Below, piece after piece: positions 25,452 through 34,622 of a DNA stretch of 64,000 bases; the first letter of the stretch is position 1; every line of letters begins with the position of its first letter. The notes beneath the pieces were generated by a model. It was not told where the DNA came from, did not search any database, and worked only from the letters and a program-made list of their open reading frames with translations. Position numbers and translations under genes: made by a program. The stretch covers positions 310,001 through 374,000 of the forward strand of contig NZ_WWGH01000001.1 of the NCBI RefSeq assembly GCF_009865135.1, given 5' to 3'. The DNA comes from Streptomyces sp. SID8374. Its GTDB lineage: Bacteria > Actinomycetota > Actinomycetes > Streptomycetales > Streptomycetaceae.

Positions 25452-28400
25452 CTACGGGTTGATGTTGATCTTGAAGGTGGAGGTGGTGTTCCGGATGTCC
25501 TGGGCGTTGTTGCTGAGCCTCAGCCGGTTGAAGGTGACCTCGCCGACCGCGGGACCCTGCCCCGCCTCCGGCATCTCGTTGGCCCAGAGACCGAAGCCGG
25601 ACTTGGCGTCGAAGGCGTCACCGCTCTTGCGCGCACCGGAGATCGAGACATCGGTGAGCACGGTGTCCTTGATCGGGAACTGCGGCTGTCCGCCGACGTA
25701 GTTCGTCTGGAACATGATGCCGCTGTACGTCGGATCGACGATGTCCACGTTCGAGATCCGGATGCCCTGGAACACCTTGGAGGCGGAGAAGAGCCAGATT
25801 CCGGGGAAGGTCTGCGATCCCCAGAAGTGGCCGCCGGACCGGACGATCGAGACGTTCTCGATCTTCGTCGGCTGGGTCCCGAAGCCGTTCATCGGGTAGC
25901 CGAAGTCCAGCGAGCTGACCGTGATCCCGGAGTACACCAGGGTGTCGGCGATGTGGATGTTGCGGAAGGTGTTGTCGTAGCCGCCGTAGACGGCCACGCC
26001 CGCCGCGCGCCAGGTGAGGATCGAGGTCAGGTTCTCGTAGAGGTTGTTCTTCATGTCCGCTCCCCCGGCGTCGACCGCCGAGAAGAGCGCGAAGCTGTCG
26101 TCACCGGTGGCTCGCGCCTCGATGTTGGTGACGAGGTTGTCGGTGGACCCGTTGGTCATGTTGATGCCGTCGGCGAACATGTTGCGGATCCGGGAGTTCT
26201 TGATGGTGATGCTGTCGGTGTTGGCGCCCCAGTAGAGGCACACCATGTGCTCGTTCCAGATGTTGTCGATCACGATGTCCGACACATTGGCGAAGTCGAA
26301 CACCTTGCCCGGCCCGTCGATGCGGGAGGTGTAGTTGCCGAAGTAGGCGAAGTCGGCGAACGAGGACCCCTTGGCACTGGCCTCGGCCCGGAAGCCGATG
26401 TCGGTGTTGTCCTGTGTGCTGGGGGCGTTGAACCGGGTGTACCAGGGCCCGGCGCCGACCACCTTCACGGCCTTGCCGTACACCTGGAACTTGCTGGCGG
26501 TGCTGTACTCCCCCGGCGGGAGGTAGACACCGACCAGCGTGCCGGTGGTGTCCATGCGGACCCTGTCCAGGGCGTTCTGCACGTCCTGGTGGGTGAATCC
26601 GGTCGGCACGGTGTACGTGGCGGGGTTCGGGTTGGCGACCGGTGCGACCTGCTCCAGGCTGATGAAGTCGATCGCGTACGTGGTGGAGTTGGCGGCGTCC
26701 TTCTGGAGCCGGATCTTGGCGCCGGCCGGGACCGTCCTGCCCAGCATGACGTTGGCCTCGTCATAGATGTGGCGGGGCGCCCCGGCGCTCGGGGAGTTGC
26801 CGGGTGCGGCCTCGTTCCCGTACAGCCAGGCGTACTTGGAGGTGAGGTCGACGGCCTTGAGGAAGGTGCCGTCCACGTAGACGTTCAGCGTGGAGTTGAT
26901 CCCGCCGCCGCCCGCGGAGTCCGGGATCGAGAACCGGGTGACCAGGGTGTTGGTGGCCGCCCTGGTGGTGAACTCGACGTAGTTGCCGGTGTTGTTGAGG
27001 GTGACGGCCTTGCGTCCGGAGGCCTCGCCCGCGATGTCGCCGACGGTCCGGTTGGGGCCGACGACCTGGGCGCCGCCGCCGGTGGTGCCGTCCTCCGCCT
27101 CGTACATGTCGTACGGCATGTCGGCGCCGCGCCCGACGAAGAGGGACTCGGTGGAGGTGTTGTTCTCGCGCTTGACCGGGAGCTCGTTGGCGTCGGCCGC
27201 GAGGACCGTGCGCAGGGTGTACGAGCCGTTGGCGGCGGTCCAGGTGCCGAGGGAGACGGGTGCGGTCGTGGCGCCCGCCGCGATGGTCCCGGTGTGCGCG
27301 CCGGTGAAGGTCTTCACCGTGGCGCCCTGGGAGTTGAGCAGCGTGAGCGTGATGCCGTGGCTGCCGCTCGCGGAGGCGATGGTGCCCTGGTTCTTGATGG
27401 CGACGGAGAAGGTGACGGTGTTGCCCGCCGCCGGGGCGGAGGGCGAGGTGGTGACGGGTGTCGCGACCAGGTCGGAGCTGGAGACCGGCTGCACGACCAG
27501 CGGGGAGGCGGCCGTGTAGGTGTTGTTGGTCTCGTTCTGCTCGATGACCTCGTTGTCCGGGTCGGCGACCGCGCTCAGGAGGTAACTGCCCGCGCCCCGG
27601 GCGCCGATGGCCGCGCTGACCTGGGTGGAGGCGCCGGCGGCCAGGGCGCCGACGCTGCCGGTGGCGACCTTGGAGCCGCCGAGCCGGAACTCGACCTTGC
27701 TGGCCGGTGCGGCGAGTGCGCCCGCGTTGCGGACGGTGGCGGTCAGGGTGATGGTGTCGGACTCCACCGGGGTGGCGGGCGACGCGGTGAGGCCGGTGAC
27801 CTGGAGGTCGGGGTTGGCCGCGGGGGCGCCCAGCACCTGGAACTCCGCGACCTGACCGGCGCCGGAGCCGCTGTTGGCGGTGAACTTCAGCTGGACGTCG
27901 GCGATCCGGGCGGAGACCGGGATGGCCACCGTGTTGCCGCTCGCCGGGCTGAAGGCGTAATCCTTCGCGGCGACCAGGGAGTTGAAGGACGAGGCGCTCT
28001 GCTCGCGGCCCAGGACCTCGATCCGCTGGGTGCGCGGACCCCAGCTGCTGTCCGGGTTGAGCTTGACGACGACGCTCTGGGTGTCGGCGTTGGAGCCCAG
28101 CTGGACGGTGAGCGTGTTGGGGTAACTGCCGCCCGCGCCCTCCCAGTAGGTGGCGGTGTTGTTGTCGTTGGCGTTGGCGGCGACGAAGGTGTGCACCACC
28201 GAGGAGGCCGTGATCGGCTTGTTGACCGCGAGGTTGGAGGCGGCCCCCGTCGAGCCGTTGCGGGTCACGGTGTTGCTGTTGGTCGAGACATTGCCCGCCG
28301 CGTCCTTGGCCCGGACGAAGTAGGAGACCGTGGCGGTGGCCGGCTGGGTGTCGGTGTACGTCAGGACGTTGCCCGCGACCGAGCCGCGCAGCACGTTGTT

Positions 28401-29741
28401 GGCGTAGACGTCGTAGCCCGTGACGCCCCTGTTGTCGCTGGACGCCTGCCAGGTGAGCCGGATCTGCCCGGCGGCCGGCTCGGTGAACGCGAGTGCGGTG
28501 GGGGCGGTGGGTGCCTGGGTGTCGCCCGTGTCACCGGTGCGGGTCACGGTGTTGCTGTTGGCCGAGACGTTGCCCGCCGCATCCTTGGCCCGCACGTAGT
28601 AGGAGACGGTCTGCCCGGCCGGGCGGGTGTCGGTGTACGTGGTGACGTTGCCCGCGACGGAGGCCAGCAGGGTGTTGTTCGCGTAGACGTCGTAGCCGGT
28701 GACACCGGTGTTGTCCGTGGACGCCTTCCAGGTCAGCCGGATCTGGCCGCTGGCGGGTTCGGTGAACGCCAGGTCGGCCGGTGCGGTCGGGGCCTGGGTG
28801 TCGCCGGTCGCGGGGCCGTAGACCTCCAGCTCGGCGAGTTGCGCCGAGGGGCTGCCGGTGTTGGCGGTGACCAGGACGCGGACGTACCGGGTGGTCGTGG
28901 GGTCGAAGGAGATCGTCGCCGACTGCCCGCCCGCCGCGTCGAAGCGGTAGTCCTTGGAGGCGGTGAGGTCGGTGAACTCCGTTCCGTCGGCGGAGGCTTG
29001 GAGCTTCAGCGTCTGACTGCGCGCGGCCCAGCCGTCGGGGAGCCGCAGGACGACCCGGTCCACGCGGACGGATGATCCGAGGTCGGCCTCGATCCACTGC
29101 GGGAAGGCGTTCTCGCGGCTCGCCCAGTAGCTGGCCCGGTTGCCGTCGTTGGCGTTGGCGGCGACGTAACTCCCGTTGCTGCTGCTGGCCTTGAGGGTCT
29201 TCCCGGCGGCGAGGTTGCCCGATGAGCCGGCTGCCGCCCTCACCTCCAGCTCGGAGAGCTGGGCGGCCTGCCAGCCGGTGTTGGCGGTGATGTTCACCCG
29301 GACGAAGCGGGTCAGCGTGGCCGGGAAGGTCACCTTCACCGTGTTGGCGGAGCCCGGGCTGAAGGAGTAGGCGGCCGAACTCTTCAGGGTCGCGAAGCTG
29401 GTGCCGTCCACGCTGCCCTGGAGGGACAGGGTCTGTGTACGGCTCTCCCAGGACGGCGGGAGCTTCAGCGTCACCTCGTCGACGCGGTTGGCCGAGCCGA
29501 GGTCGGTCTGGACCCACTGGGGCAGGTTGCCGCCCGCGCTCTCCCAGTACGTCGACGCGTTGCCGTCGGTGATGTTGGGGGCGGGGTACTCGGCATGCGC
29601 GCTGCCGGCGGCCGCGGCCCGGCCCGCGGCGAGGTTGGGGCCGTCGGCCGCCGAAGCGGTGAGCGACGGCCAGCCGATCATCAGAAGACTGGTCGTGACC
29701 AAGGCGGATATCGCCCGCCATCTCCAGCGTTGGGCTCTCAT
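25452..29741 (-). CDS. Secreted modular GH87-type alpha-1,3-glucanase (mycodextranase/mutanase)
   Basis: A 1,429-residue secreted enzyme. In order: signal peptide (1-31, ending SLTASAADG); two discoidin (F5/8C) modules (about 33-170 and 175-310); two fibronectin III domains (about 315-405, 410-500); a third discoidin (about 505-640); two CARDB-like Ig domains (about 645-870); a CBM6-like module beginning YEAEDGTTGGG; and a parallel beta-helix (about 1035-1429). The helix contains FADGINMTNGSTDN and ARATGDDSFALFSA, matching the aspartates used by GH87 enzymes on alpha-1,3-glucan. The likely target is fungal cell-wall or bacterial alpha-glucan. The gene is probably governed by the LacI regulator downstream. 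The exact substrate is inferred. Confidence 0.82.
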   Translation of the reverse strand: MRAQRWRWRAISALVTTSLLMIGWPSLTASAADGPNLAAGRAAAAGSAHAEYPAPNITDGNASTYWESAGGNLPQWVQTDLGSANRVDEVTLKLPPSWESRTQTLSLQGSVDGTSFATLKSSAAYSFSPGSANTVKVTFPATLTRFVRVNITANTGWQAAQLSELEVRAAAGSSGNLAAGKTLKASSSNGSYVAANANDGNRASYWASRENAFPQWIEADLGSSVRVDRVVLRLPDGWAARSQTLKLQASADGTEFTDLTASKDYRFDAAGGQSATISFDPTTTRYVRVLVTANTGSPSAQLAELEVYGPATGDTQAPTAPADLAFTEPASGQIRLTWKASTDNTGVTGYDVYANNTLLASVAGNVTTYTDTRPAGQTVSYYVRAKDAAGNVSANSNTVTRTGDTGDTQAPTAPTALAFTEPAAGQIRLTWQASSDNRGVTGYDVYANNVLRGSVAGNVLTYTDTQPATATVSYFVRAKDAAGNVSTNSNTVTRNGSTGAASNLAVNKPITASSVVHTFVAANANDNNTATYWEGAGGSYPNTLTVQLGSNADTQSVVVKLNPDSSWGPRTQRIEVLGREQSASSFNSLVAAKDYAFSPASGNTVAIPVSARIADVQLKFTANSGSGAGQVAEFQVLGAPAANPDLQVTGLTASPATPVESDTITLTATVRNAGALAAPASKVEFRLGGSKVATGSVGALAAGASTQVSAAIGARGAGSYLLSAVADPDNEVIEQNETNNTYTAASPLVVQPVSSSDLVATPVTTSPSAPAAGNTVTFSVAIKNQGTIASASGSHGITLTLLNSQGATVKTFTGAHTGTIAAGATTAPVSLGTWTAANGSYTLRTVLAADANELPVKRENNTSTESLFVGRGADMPYDMYEAEDGTTGGGAQVVGPNRTVGDIAGEASGRKAVTLNNTGNYVEFTTRAATNTLVTRFSIPDSAGGGGINSTLNVYVDGTFLKAVDLTSKYAWLYGNEAAPGNSPSAGAPRHIYDEANVMLGRTVPAGAKIRLQKDAANSTTYAIDFISLEQVAPVANPNPATYTVPTGFTHQDVQNALDRVRMDTTGTLVGVYLPPGEYSTASKFQVYGKAVKVVGAGPWYTRFNAPSTQDNTDIGFRAEASAKGSSFADFAYFGNYTSRIDGPGKVFDFANVSDIVIDNIWNEHMVCLYWGANTDSITIKNSRIRNMFADGINMTNGSTDNLVTNIEARATGDDSFALFSAVDAGGADMKNNLYENLTSILTWRAAGVAVYGGYDNTFRNIHIADTLVYSGITVSSLDFGYPMNGFGTQPTKIENVSIVRSGGHFWGSQTFPGIWLFSASKVFQGIRISNVDIVDPTYSGIMFQTNYVGGQPQFPIKDTVLTDVSISGARKSGDAFDAKSGFGLWANEMPEAGQGPAVGEVTFNRLRLSNNAQDIRNTTSTFKININP

Positions 29742-29915
29742 AGCTCCCCGATCTTCGGCCTCGGCGCACGGCGCACCGAGAGCGCGGCTCTGGATCCGTA
29801 GTCAGGAAACACGCGATTCTGCACGCACTACGGCTCGGTTTTGCGTTGTGCGGTCAGAGAGTTGCAGAGAAATGAGAGACCGTCCACTGTTCCGGCAACA
29901 GCCGGACGCAGCGGA

Positions 29916-29956
29916 GGCCGGTGAGCGGAAGGCGCCTCGCCCGCCGCTCACCGGCC
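29916..29956 (-). terminator. Terminator after subtilisin gene
   Basis: GGCCGGTGAGCGG and CCGCTCACCGGCC are perfect 13-bp arms around a 15-nt loop, 16 bp after the protease stop and ahead of the GH87 promoter region. Confidence 0.75.
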
Positions 29957-29971
29957 CCGCCTGGCGGAGTG

Positions 29972-31162
29972 TCAGAGGCCGCCGGTGTAGAGGAGCAGGT
30001 CGGGCGAGCCCTGGCCGAGGCCGGAGAGCACGTCCGGGGTGGCGGTGCCGGTCAGCCAGCTCGTGACGGCGGCAGGCGTGGCCGAGGGGTTCTCCTCCTT
30101 GTAGAGGGCGGCGACCCCGGCGACGTGCGGGCTGGCCATGGAGGTGCCGTTCAGGGAGACGGTGCCGCCGCCGAGCTTCGCGGAGACGATGTCGGCGCCG
30201 GGGGCGTAGAGCGAGACGCAGGAGCCCCAGTTGCTGAACGAGGTCTCCCGGTCCTGGCGGTCGCTCGCGCCCACCGTGACCACGCCGTCGGCCGCGGCCG
30301 GGGAGACGTCGCAGGCATCCTGGTCCTCGTTGCCCGCGGCCACCACCGGCAGGACACCCGCGTCGGCGACGGCTTCGACGGCCACGTCGACGGCGCGGGA
30401 GCGGGCCCCGCCGAGCGAGGCGTTCAGGACGGCGGGGGTGGACCCGGCCGCCGCGTCCTTGGCCACCCAGTCGAACCCGGCGATGATGCCGGCCCAGGTG
30501 CCCCGGCCCTGGCAGTTCAGGACCCGTACACCGACCAGCGAGGCATCCTTCGCCACCCCGGAGGTGGAGCCCCCGACGGTCCCGGCGACATGGGTGCCGT
30601 GGCCGTTGCAGTCCTGCCCGTCACGGCCGTCGCCGACCGCGTCGTAGCCCTTGACGACCCGGCTGCCGAACTCGGCGTGCGCGGCGTCGATCCCGGTGTC
30701 GACGACGTACACCTTCACGCCCTCGCCCGTGGCGGTGGTGGTGAAGGTGTCGTCCAGCGGCAGGGCGCGCTGGTCGATCCGGTCGGTGCCCCAGGTGGCG
30801 GCAGGGGCCCGGAAGAGGCCGCCGGTCCGGGGCGCCTCCACGGCCACTTCGGCGTTCTCCTCGACGGCGAGCACCCCGGGGACGGCCCTCACCGCCTCCA
30901 GTTCGGTGGCGGTGAGCGTGACGGCGAACCCGTGCAGGACATTCCCGTACGTGAACAACGGGCGGAGCCCGAACTCCTCCAGGACGGTGTCCGGGGAGAG
31001 TTCGGGCTCCAGGGTGACGATGTACTGCCCGGGTACGGCCCGGGCGGACCGCTCCACCGGGACCCCTTCCGGTCCGGTGTCGGCGGTGGCCGGGGTGGTG
31101 GTGCCGATCAGCGGTGCGATCAGCAGCAGGGCGGCCGGGGCCCATCGGGCACGCAGGCGCAT
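29972..31162 (-). CDS. Secreted subtilisin-family serine protease (S8, proteinase K-like)
   Basis: A 396-residue prepro-protease. Residues 1-28 are a Sec signal, followed by an inhibitor I9 propeptide (about 40-110, PGQYIVTLEPELSPDT). The catalytic domain has D155 (VVDTGID), H188 (NGHGTHVAG), oxyanion N278 (AAGNEDQ) and S341 (NGTSMASPHVAG). Paired cysteines fit the proteinase K subgroup. The propeptide should be cleaved near FRAPAATWG. It is monocistronic, with a strong terminator behind it, and probably serves protein scavenging. Confidence 0.93.
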   Translation of the reverse strand: MRLRARWAPAALLLIAPLIGTTTPATADTGPEGVPVERSARAVPGQYIVTLEPELSPDTVLEEFGLRPLFTYGNVLHGFAVTLTATELEAVRAVPGVLAVEENAEVAVEAPRTGGLFRAPAATWGTDRIDQRALPLDDTFTTTATGEGVKVYVVDTGIDAAHAEFGSRVVKGYDAVGDGRDGQDCNGHGTHVAGTVGGSTSGVAKDASLVGVRVLNCQGRGTWAGIIAGFDWVAKDAAAGSTPAVLNASLGGARSRAVDVAVEAVADAGVLPVVAAGNEDQDACDVSPAAADGVVTVGASDRQDRETSFSNWGSCVSLYAPGADIVSAKLGGGTVSLNGTSMASPHVAGVAALYKEENPSATPAAVTSWLTGTATPDVLSGLGQGSPDLLLYTGGL

Positions 31163-31185
31163 GCAGGTCTCCTCGGGTGGGGGTG

Positions 31186-31212
31186 TTCGCGGAGCGGATA
31201 CGCATCCGCGAA
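31186..31212. repeat. Inverted repeat between subtilisin and rppA
   Basis: TTCGCGGA and TCCGCGAA arms flank an 11-bp centre just before the protease start. It could be an operator for the protease or a weak end for the rppA transcript. Confidence 0.35.
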
Positions 31213-31260
31213 GAGCGAATACCCGTTCCGCGGCCCCCGCCCGTGCGGCGCCTCAGCCGT

Positions 31261-32379
31261 TCAGCCGGACAGCGCAACGCCCGTCGTGAGCTCCAGGTCG
31301 GCCAGTTCCCGGTCGGGGTCGGTGCCGGGGGCCTGGTTCGTCCAGCTGCCGACCGCCACTTCGGCGGTGATACCGGGCCCGAATCCGGCGATCAGGCCCT
31401 GCGCCGACTCGGCCGCGCCGCCGTCGTCGAAGAGGCGGGCGAGCGCGTCGAAGACGACGGAGCTGGCGATGTTGCCGCGTTCGGTGAGGGTGGCCCGGCT
31501 GTAGCGGAACATCTCCATCGGCAGGTTCAGGAAGTGGCAGAGGTCGTCGAGGATGCGCGGGCCGCCCGCGTGGACGATGAAGAAGTCCATGTCGGGCACC
31601 GACCAGCCGTGCAGGTCGACCAGGTCTTGGAGGACCGGCGCGAGCATCTCCATGGTGCCGGGCACGCGCTTGTCCAGCAGGAAGTGGAATCCGGTGTCGC
31701 GGACGGCGTAGGAGATCCAGTCCTCGGTGTCGGGCACGAGGTGGGAGCCGTTGCGCTCCAGCTTCATACCGGTGCCGCCCTGCCCCCGGACGACGGCGGC
31801 GGAGATGGCGTCCCCGAACAGGCCGTTGGAGAGCAGCGATCCGACGCCGATGTCGGTGGGCTGGTAGCAGAGCGAGCAGAACTCGCAGGAGACGATGAGG
31901 ACGTTGGAGTCGGGGTAGGCCCGGCAGAAGTCGTGCGCCCGGTTGATCGCCGCGCCGCCGGCCGCGCAGCCGAGCTGGGCGATGGGCAGCTGTCTGGTCT
32001 CGGGTCTGAACCCCATGGTGTTGATGAGCCAGGCGGTCAGCGAGGGCATCATGAAGCCCGTGCAGGAGACGTAGACGATCAGGTCGATGTCGGCCGGGTC
32101 GGTCTCGGCGTTGGCGAGGGCCTGCCGCACCACTTCGGGGACCCGGGTCTTGGCCTCGGCCTCGTACACCTGGTTGCGCAGCTCGAAGCCGGGGTGCTTG
32201 AGGGTCTCCTCGATCGGCTGCACCAGGTGCCGGGTCTGGACCCCGGTGTTCCGGATGAGCCTCAGGACGAGGTCGCGCTGGGGGTGCCCGTGGTGGGTCT
32301 CCCGGGCCAGCTCCAGGGTCTGCTGCATCGTGATGACGTGTTCGGGCACAGCGATGGCGGGTCGGCACAGGGTCGCCAT
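31261..32379 (-). CDS. rppA: 1,3,6,8-tetrahydroxynaphthalene synthase (type III PKS)
   Basis: A 372-residue type III polyketide synthase that condenses five malonyl-CoA to tetrahydroxynaphthalene, which oxidises to flaviolin and polymerises to HPQ melanin. The triad sits at the numbering known for RppA: C138 (QLGCAAGG), H270 (FFIVHAGG) and N303 (RGNIASS). The N-terminus MATLCRPAIAVPEHVITMQQ is typical. GAGGAGAA precedes the ATG. It is the second gene behind a P450 with 34 bp between them. The product gives pigment and UV protection. Confidence 0.96.
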   Translation of the reverse strand: MATLCRPAIAVPEHVITMQQTLELARETHHGHPQRDLVLRLIRNTGVQTRHLVQPIEETLKHPGFELRNQVYEAEAKTRVPEVVRQALANAETDPADIDLIVYVSCTGFMMPSLTAWLINTMGFRPETRQLPIAQLGCAAGGAAINRAHDFCRAYPDSNVLIVSCEFCSLCYQPTDIGVGSLLSNGLFGDAISAAVVRGQGGTGMKLERNGSHLVPDTEDWISYAVRDTGFHFLLDKRVPGTMEMLAPVLQDLVDLHGWSVPDMDFFIVHAGGPRILDDLCHFLNLPMEMFRYSRATLTERGNIASSVVFDALARLFDDGGAAESAQGLIAGFGPGITAEVAVGSWTNQAPGTDPDRELADLELTTGVALSG

Positions 32380-32413
32380 GGGTTCTCCTCGTATCTGGGA
32401 GCGGAGGCTCTCG

Positions 32414-33664
32414 TCACCACGTGACGGGCAGGGCGAGCGGGTAACGCCAGATGGACGTCGTGTTCCACCGGATGTCCTCGGGCTCCGCGTCGAGACGCAG
32501 CGCCGGGAAGCGGGCCAGGAGCGTGGAGAAGGCGACCTCGAGTTCCATGGTGGCGAGCGGCGCACCCAGGCAGTGGTGGGCGCCCCAGCCGAACGTCATG
32601 TGCGGGATGGAGGGCCGGTCGGGGTCCAGCTCGTCGGGGCGGTCGAACTTGGCGGGGTCCCGGTTGGCCGTCAGGTACGACACATGGACGATGTCGCCCG
32701 CCTTGATGGTGACCCCGCTCAGCTCCACGTCCTCCATGGCGATCCGGGGGATGCCGACGCCCTTGCGGAAGGGGATGTACCGCAGCAGCTCCTCGATGGT
32801 GCGGGGCAGCCGCTCGGGTTCGGCCTGGAGCGTCTTCAGCAGCTGGGGCCGGGTGAGCAGGGTGTAGGCGATGTTGCCGAGCTGGTACGTCGTGGTGTCC
32901 TGGCCGGTGATGAGCAGGACCATCGCCATGACGGCCAGCTCTTTGTCGTCGAGGAGTTCGTCGCCGTCGCGGGCGGTGGCCAGGGTGCTGATGAGGTCCT
33001 GGCCCGGGGAGCGGCGGCGCTCGGCGGTCAGCTCGGTGAAGTAGCCGCGCAGTTCGGCCTTGGCCCGTACCGCGTCCTCCTTGCCCGCGGCCCCGACGTT
33101 CATCATCGTCATGGCGTGGGCGCGCAGCCAGGGGCGGTCGGCCTCGGGGATGTCGAGGGCCTCGCAGATGGTGATCAGCGGCAGCGGCGAGGAGATCCGG
33201 GCGACGAAGTCGGCGGGTGAGCCCTCGTCCTCCATCCCGTCCAGCAGCCGGTCCACGACCCGCTGGGTGCCCTCCCGCATCTGTTCGACGCGGCGCGGGG
33301 TGAAGCTCTTGGCGACCAGGCTGCGCAGCCGGCTGCTGGCGGGCGGGTCCATGAGGTTGATGGACTCGGCCTGGACGATCGGCTCGGGGGTCATCCGGGG
33401 GAAGTCCCGGCCGAGTACGGCGCCGCGGCTGAAGCGCCGGTCGGTGGTGACCGTGCGGACGTCCTCGTACCGGGTGACGAGCCAGGCTTCGCCCTCCCCG
33501 TACGCCATGCGGATGCGGGAGACGGGCTCCTCGGTGAGCAGTTCCTTGAGCTGGGGGTCGAACTCCAGTTGCTGTGCGAAGTCGAACGGACAGCTCCGTA
33601 CGGTTTCCTTGTCGTGGACCGAGGGGGCCTGCGTCGAGGCGTCGTGCACCGGGGCGTTCTGCAC
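32414..33664 (-). CDS. Cytochrome P450 paired with rppA (P450-mel/CYP158-like role)
   Basis: A P450 of 416 residues from the GTG at 33664, which follows GGGAGAAA; the frame could start at an ATG at 33772 but that adds 36 atypical residues. The heme loop is FGWGAHHCLGAPLA, the I-helix is LLITGQDTTTYQ, and the ExxR pair is in EELLRYIP. It shares an operon with rppA, and P450s in that position couple flaviolin or tetrahydroxynaphthalene oxidatively into melanin precursors. Its own ferredoxin is not adjacent; the pair at 40906-42296 could serve it. Confidence 0.9.
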   Translation of the reverse strand: MQNAPVHDASTQAPSVHDKETVRSCPFDFAQQLEFDPQLKELLTEEPVSRIRMAYGEGEAWLVTRYEDVRTVTTDRRFSRGAVLGRDFPRMTPEPIVQAESINLMDPPASSRLRSLVAKSFTPRRVEQMREGTQRVVDRLLDGMEDEGSPADFVARISSPLPLITICEALDIPEADRPWLRAHAMTMMNVGAAGKEDAVRAKAELRGYFTELTAERRRSPGQDLISTLATARDGDELLDDKELAVMAMVLLITGQDTTTYQLGNIAYTLLTRPQLLKTLQAEPERLPRTIEELLRYIPFRKGVGIPRIAMEDVELSGVTIKAGDIVHVSYLTANRDPAKFDRPDELDPDRPSIPHMTFGWGAHHCLGAPLATMELEVAFSTLLARFPALRLDAEPEDIRWNTTSIWRYPLALPVTW

Positions 33665-33815
33665 CGAGGTTTCTCCCAATGACCGGTTCGGGGGTTTCAG
33701 GGCGTCCCGGCTCAGGGCCCGGGAACAGACCTCCCCTGTGTCCCCCGTGGTGCCGCGAAACATGTCACTCACGTTCCGCAGTCAGCCGATCAGAGGGGGC
33801 GCACGCTCCCCCCGG

Positions 33816-34622
33816 TCACCCCGCCAGGACGTGGTGGCGGCCGATCGGGAGCATCAGGGGCCGGCCCGACACAGGGTCCTCGATGACGCGGCTCTCCAGG
33901 CCGAAGACCGCGCGGACGGTCTCCTCGGTCAGCACCTCGGCCGGGGAGCCGACGGCGTGCAGGGTGCCGTCGGCGAGGGCGATGAGGTGGTCGGCGTACC
34001 GGGCGGCGAGGTTGAGGTCGTGGAGCACCATCACGATCGTCGTGCCGCGTGAGCGGTTGAGGTCGGTGAGCAGGTCGAGGACCTCGATCTGGTGGCTGGC
34101 GTCGAGGAACGTGGTGGGCTCGTCCAGCAGGAGCAGGTCGGTCTGCTGGGCCAGGGCCATGGCGATCCAGACGCGCTGGCGCTGACCGCCGGAGAGTTCG
34201 TCCACCGCGCGGTCGGCCAGCGGTTCGGTGGCCGTCGCTTCCAGGGCCGAGGCGACGGCGGCGTCGTCCTTCTCGTTCCAGCGGGAGAACATCGACTGGT
34301 GCGGGTGGCGGCCGCGGCCCACGAGGTCGGAGACGGTGATGCCCTCGGGCGCCACCGGGGACTGCGGCAGCAGGCCGAGCGTACGGGCCAGTTCCTTGGC
34401 GGGGAGGCGGTGCACCTCCTTGCCGTCCAGCACGACCCGGCCTTCGCGGGGTGCGAGCAGGCGGGACATCGAACGCAGCAGGGTCGACTTTCCGCAGGCG
34501 TTGGCGCCGACGACGACGGTGATCCTGCCCGGCGGTACGACCAAGTCGAGGGAGGAGACGACCGTACGGTCGCCGTAGCCGAGGGTGAGGTGTTCGGCGG
34601 TCAGTTGGTGGTCGGTGGTCAT
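33816..34622 (-). CDS. Iron-siderophore ABC importer ATPase
   Basis: A 268-residue FecE/FepC-type ATPase with Walker A GANACGKST, signature LSGGQRQRV, Walker B LLLDEPTTFLD and switch histidine VLHDLNLA. It is the fourth gene of a leftward operon (binding protein, two permeases, ATPase) and overlaps the permease stop by ATGA. It drives uptake of ferric siderophore into the cytoplasm. Iron control is indicated by an iron box at the head of the operon. Confidence 0.92.
   Translation of the reverse strand: MTTDHQLTAEHLTLGYGDRTVVSSLDLVVPPGRITVVVGANACGKSTLLRSMSRLLAPREGRVVLDGKEVHRLPAKELARTLGLLPQSPVAPEGITVSDLVGRGRHPHQSMFSRWNEKDDAAVASALEATATEPLADRAVDELSGGQRQRVWIAMALAQQTDLLLLDEPTTFLDASHQIEVLDLLTDLNRSRGTTIVMVLHDLNLAARYADHLIALADGTLHAVGSPAEVLTEETVRAVFGLESRVIEDPVSGRPLMLPIGRHHVLAG

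Noticed and set aside
24759..29075. A 1,438-codon plus-strand open frame opposite the GH87 gene
   Set aside because: It is an antisense shadow caused by high third-position GC; its product is a Gly/Val/Asp/Arg mixture with no domain, while the minus strand encodes clear modules.
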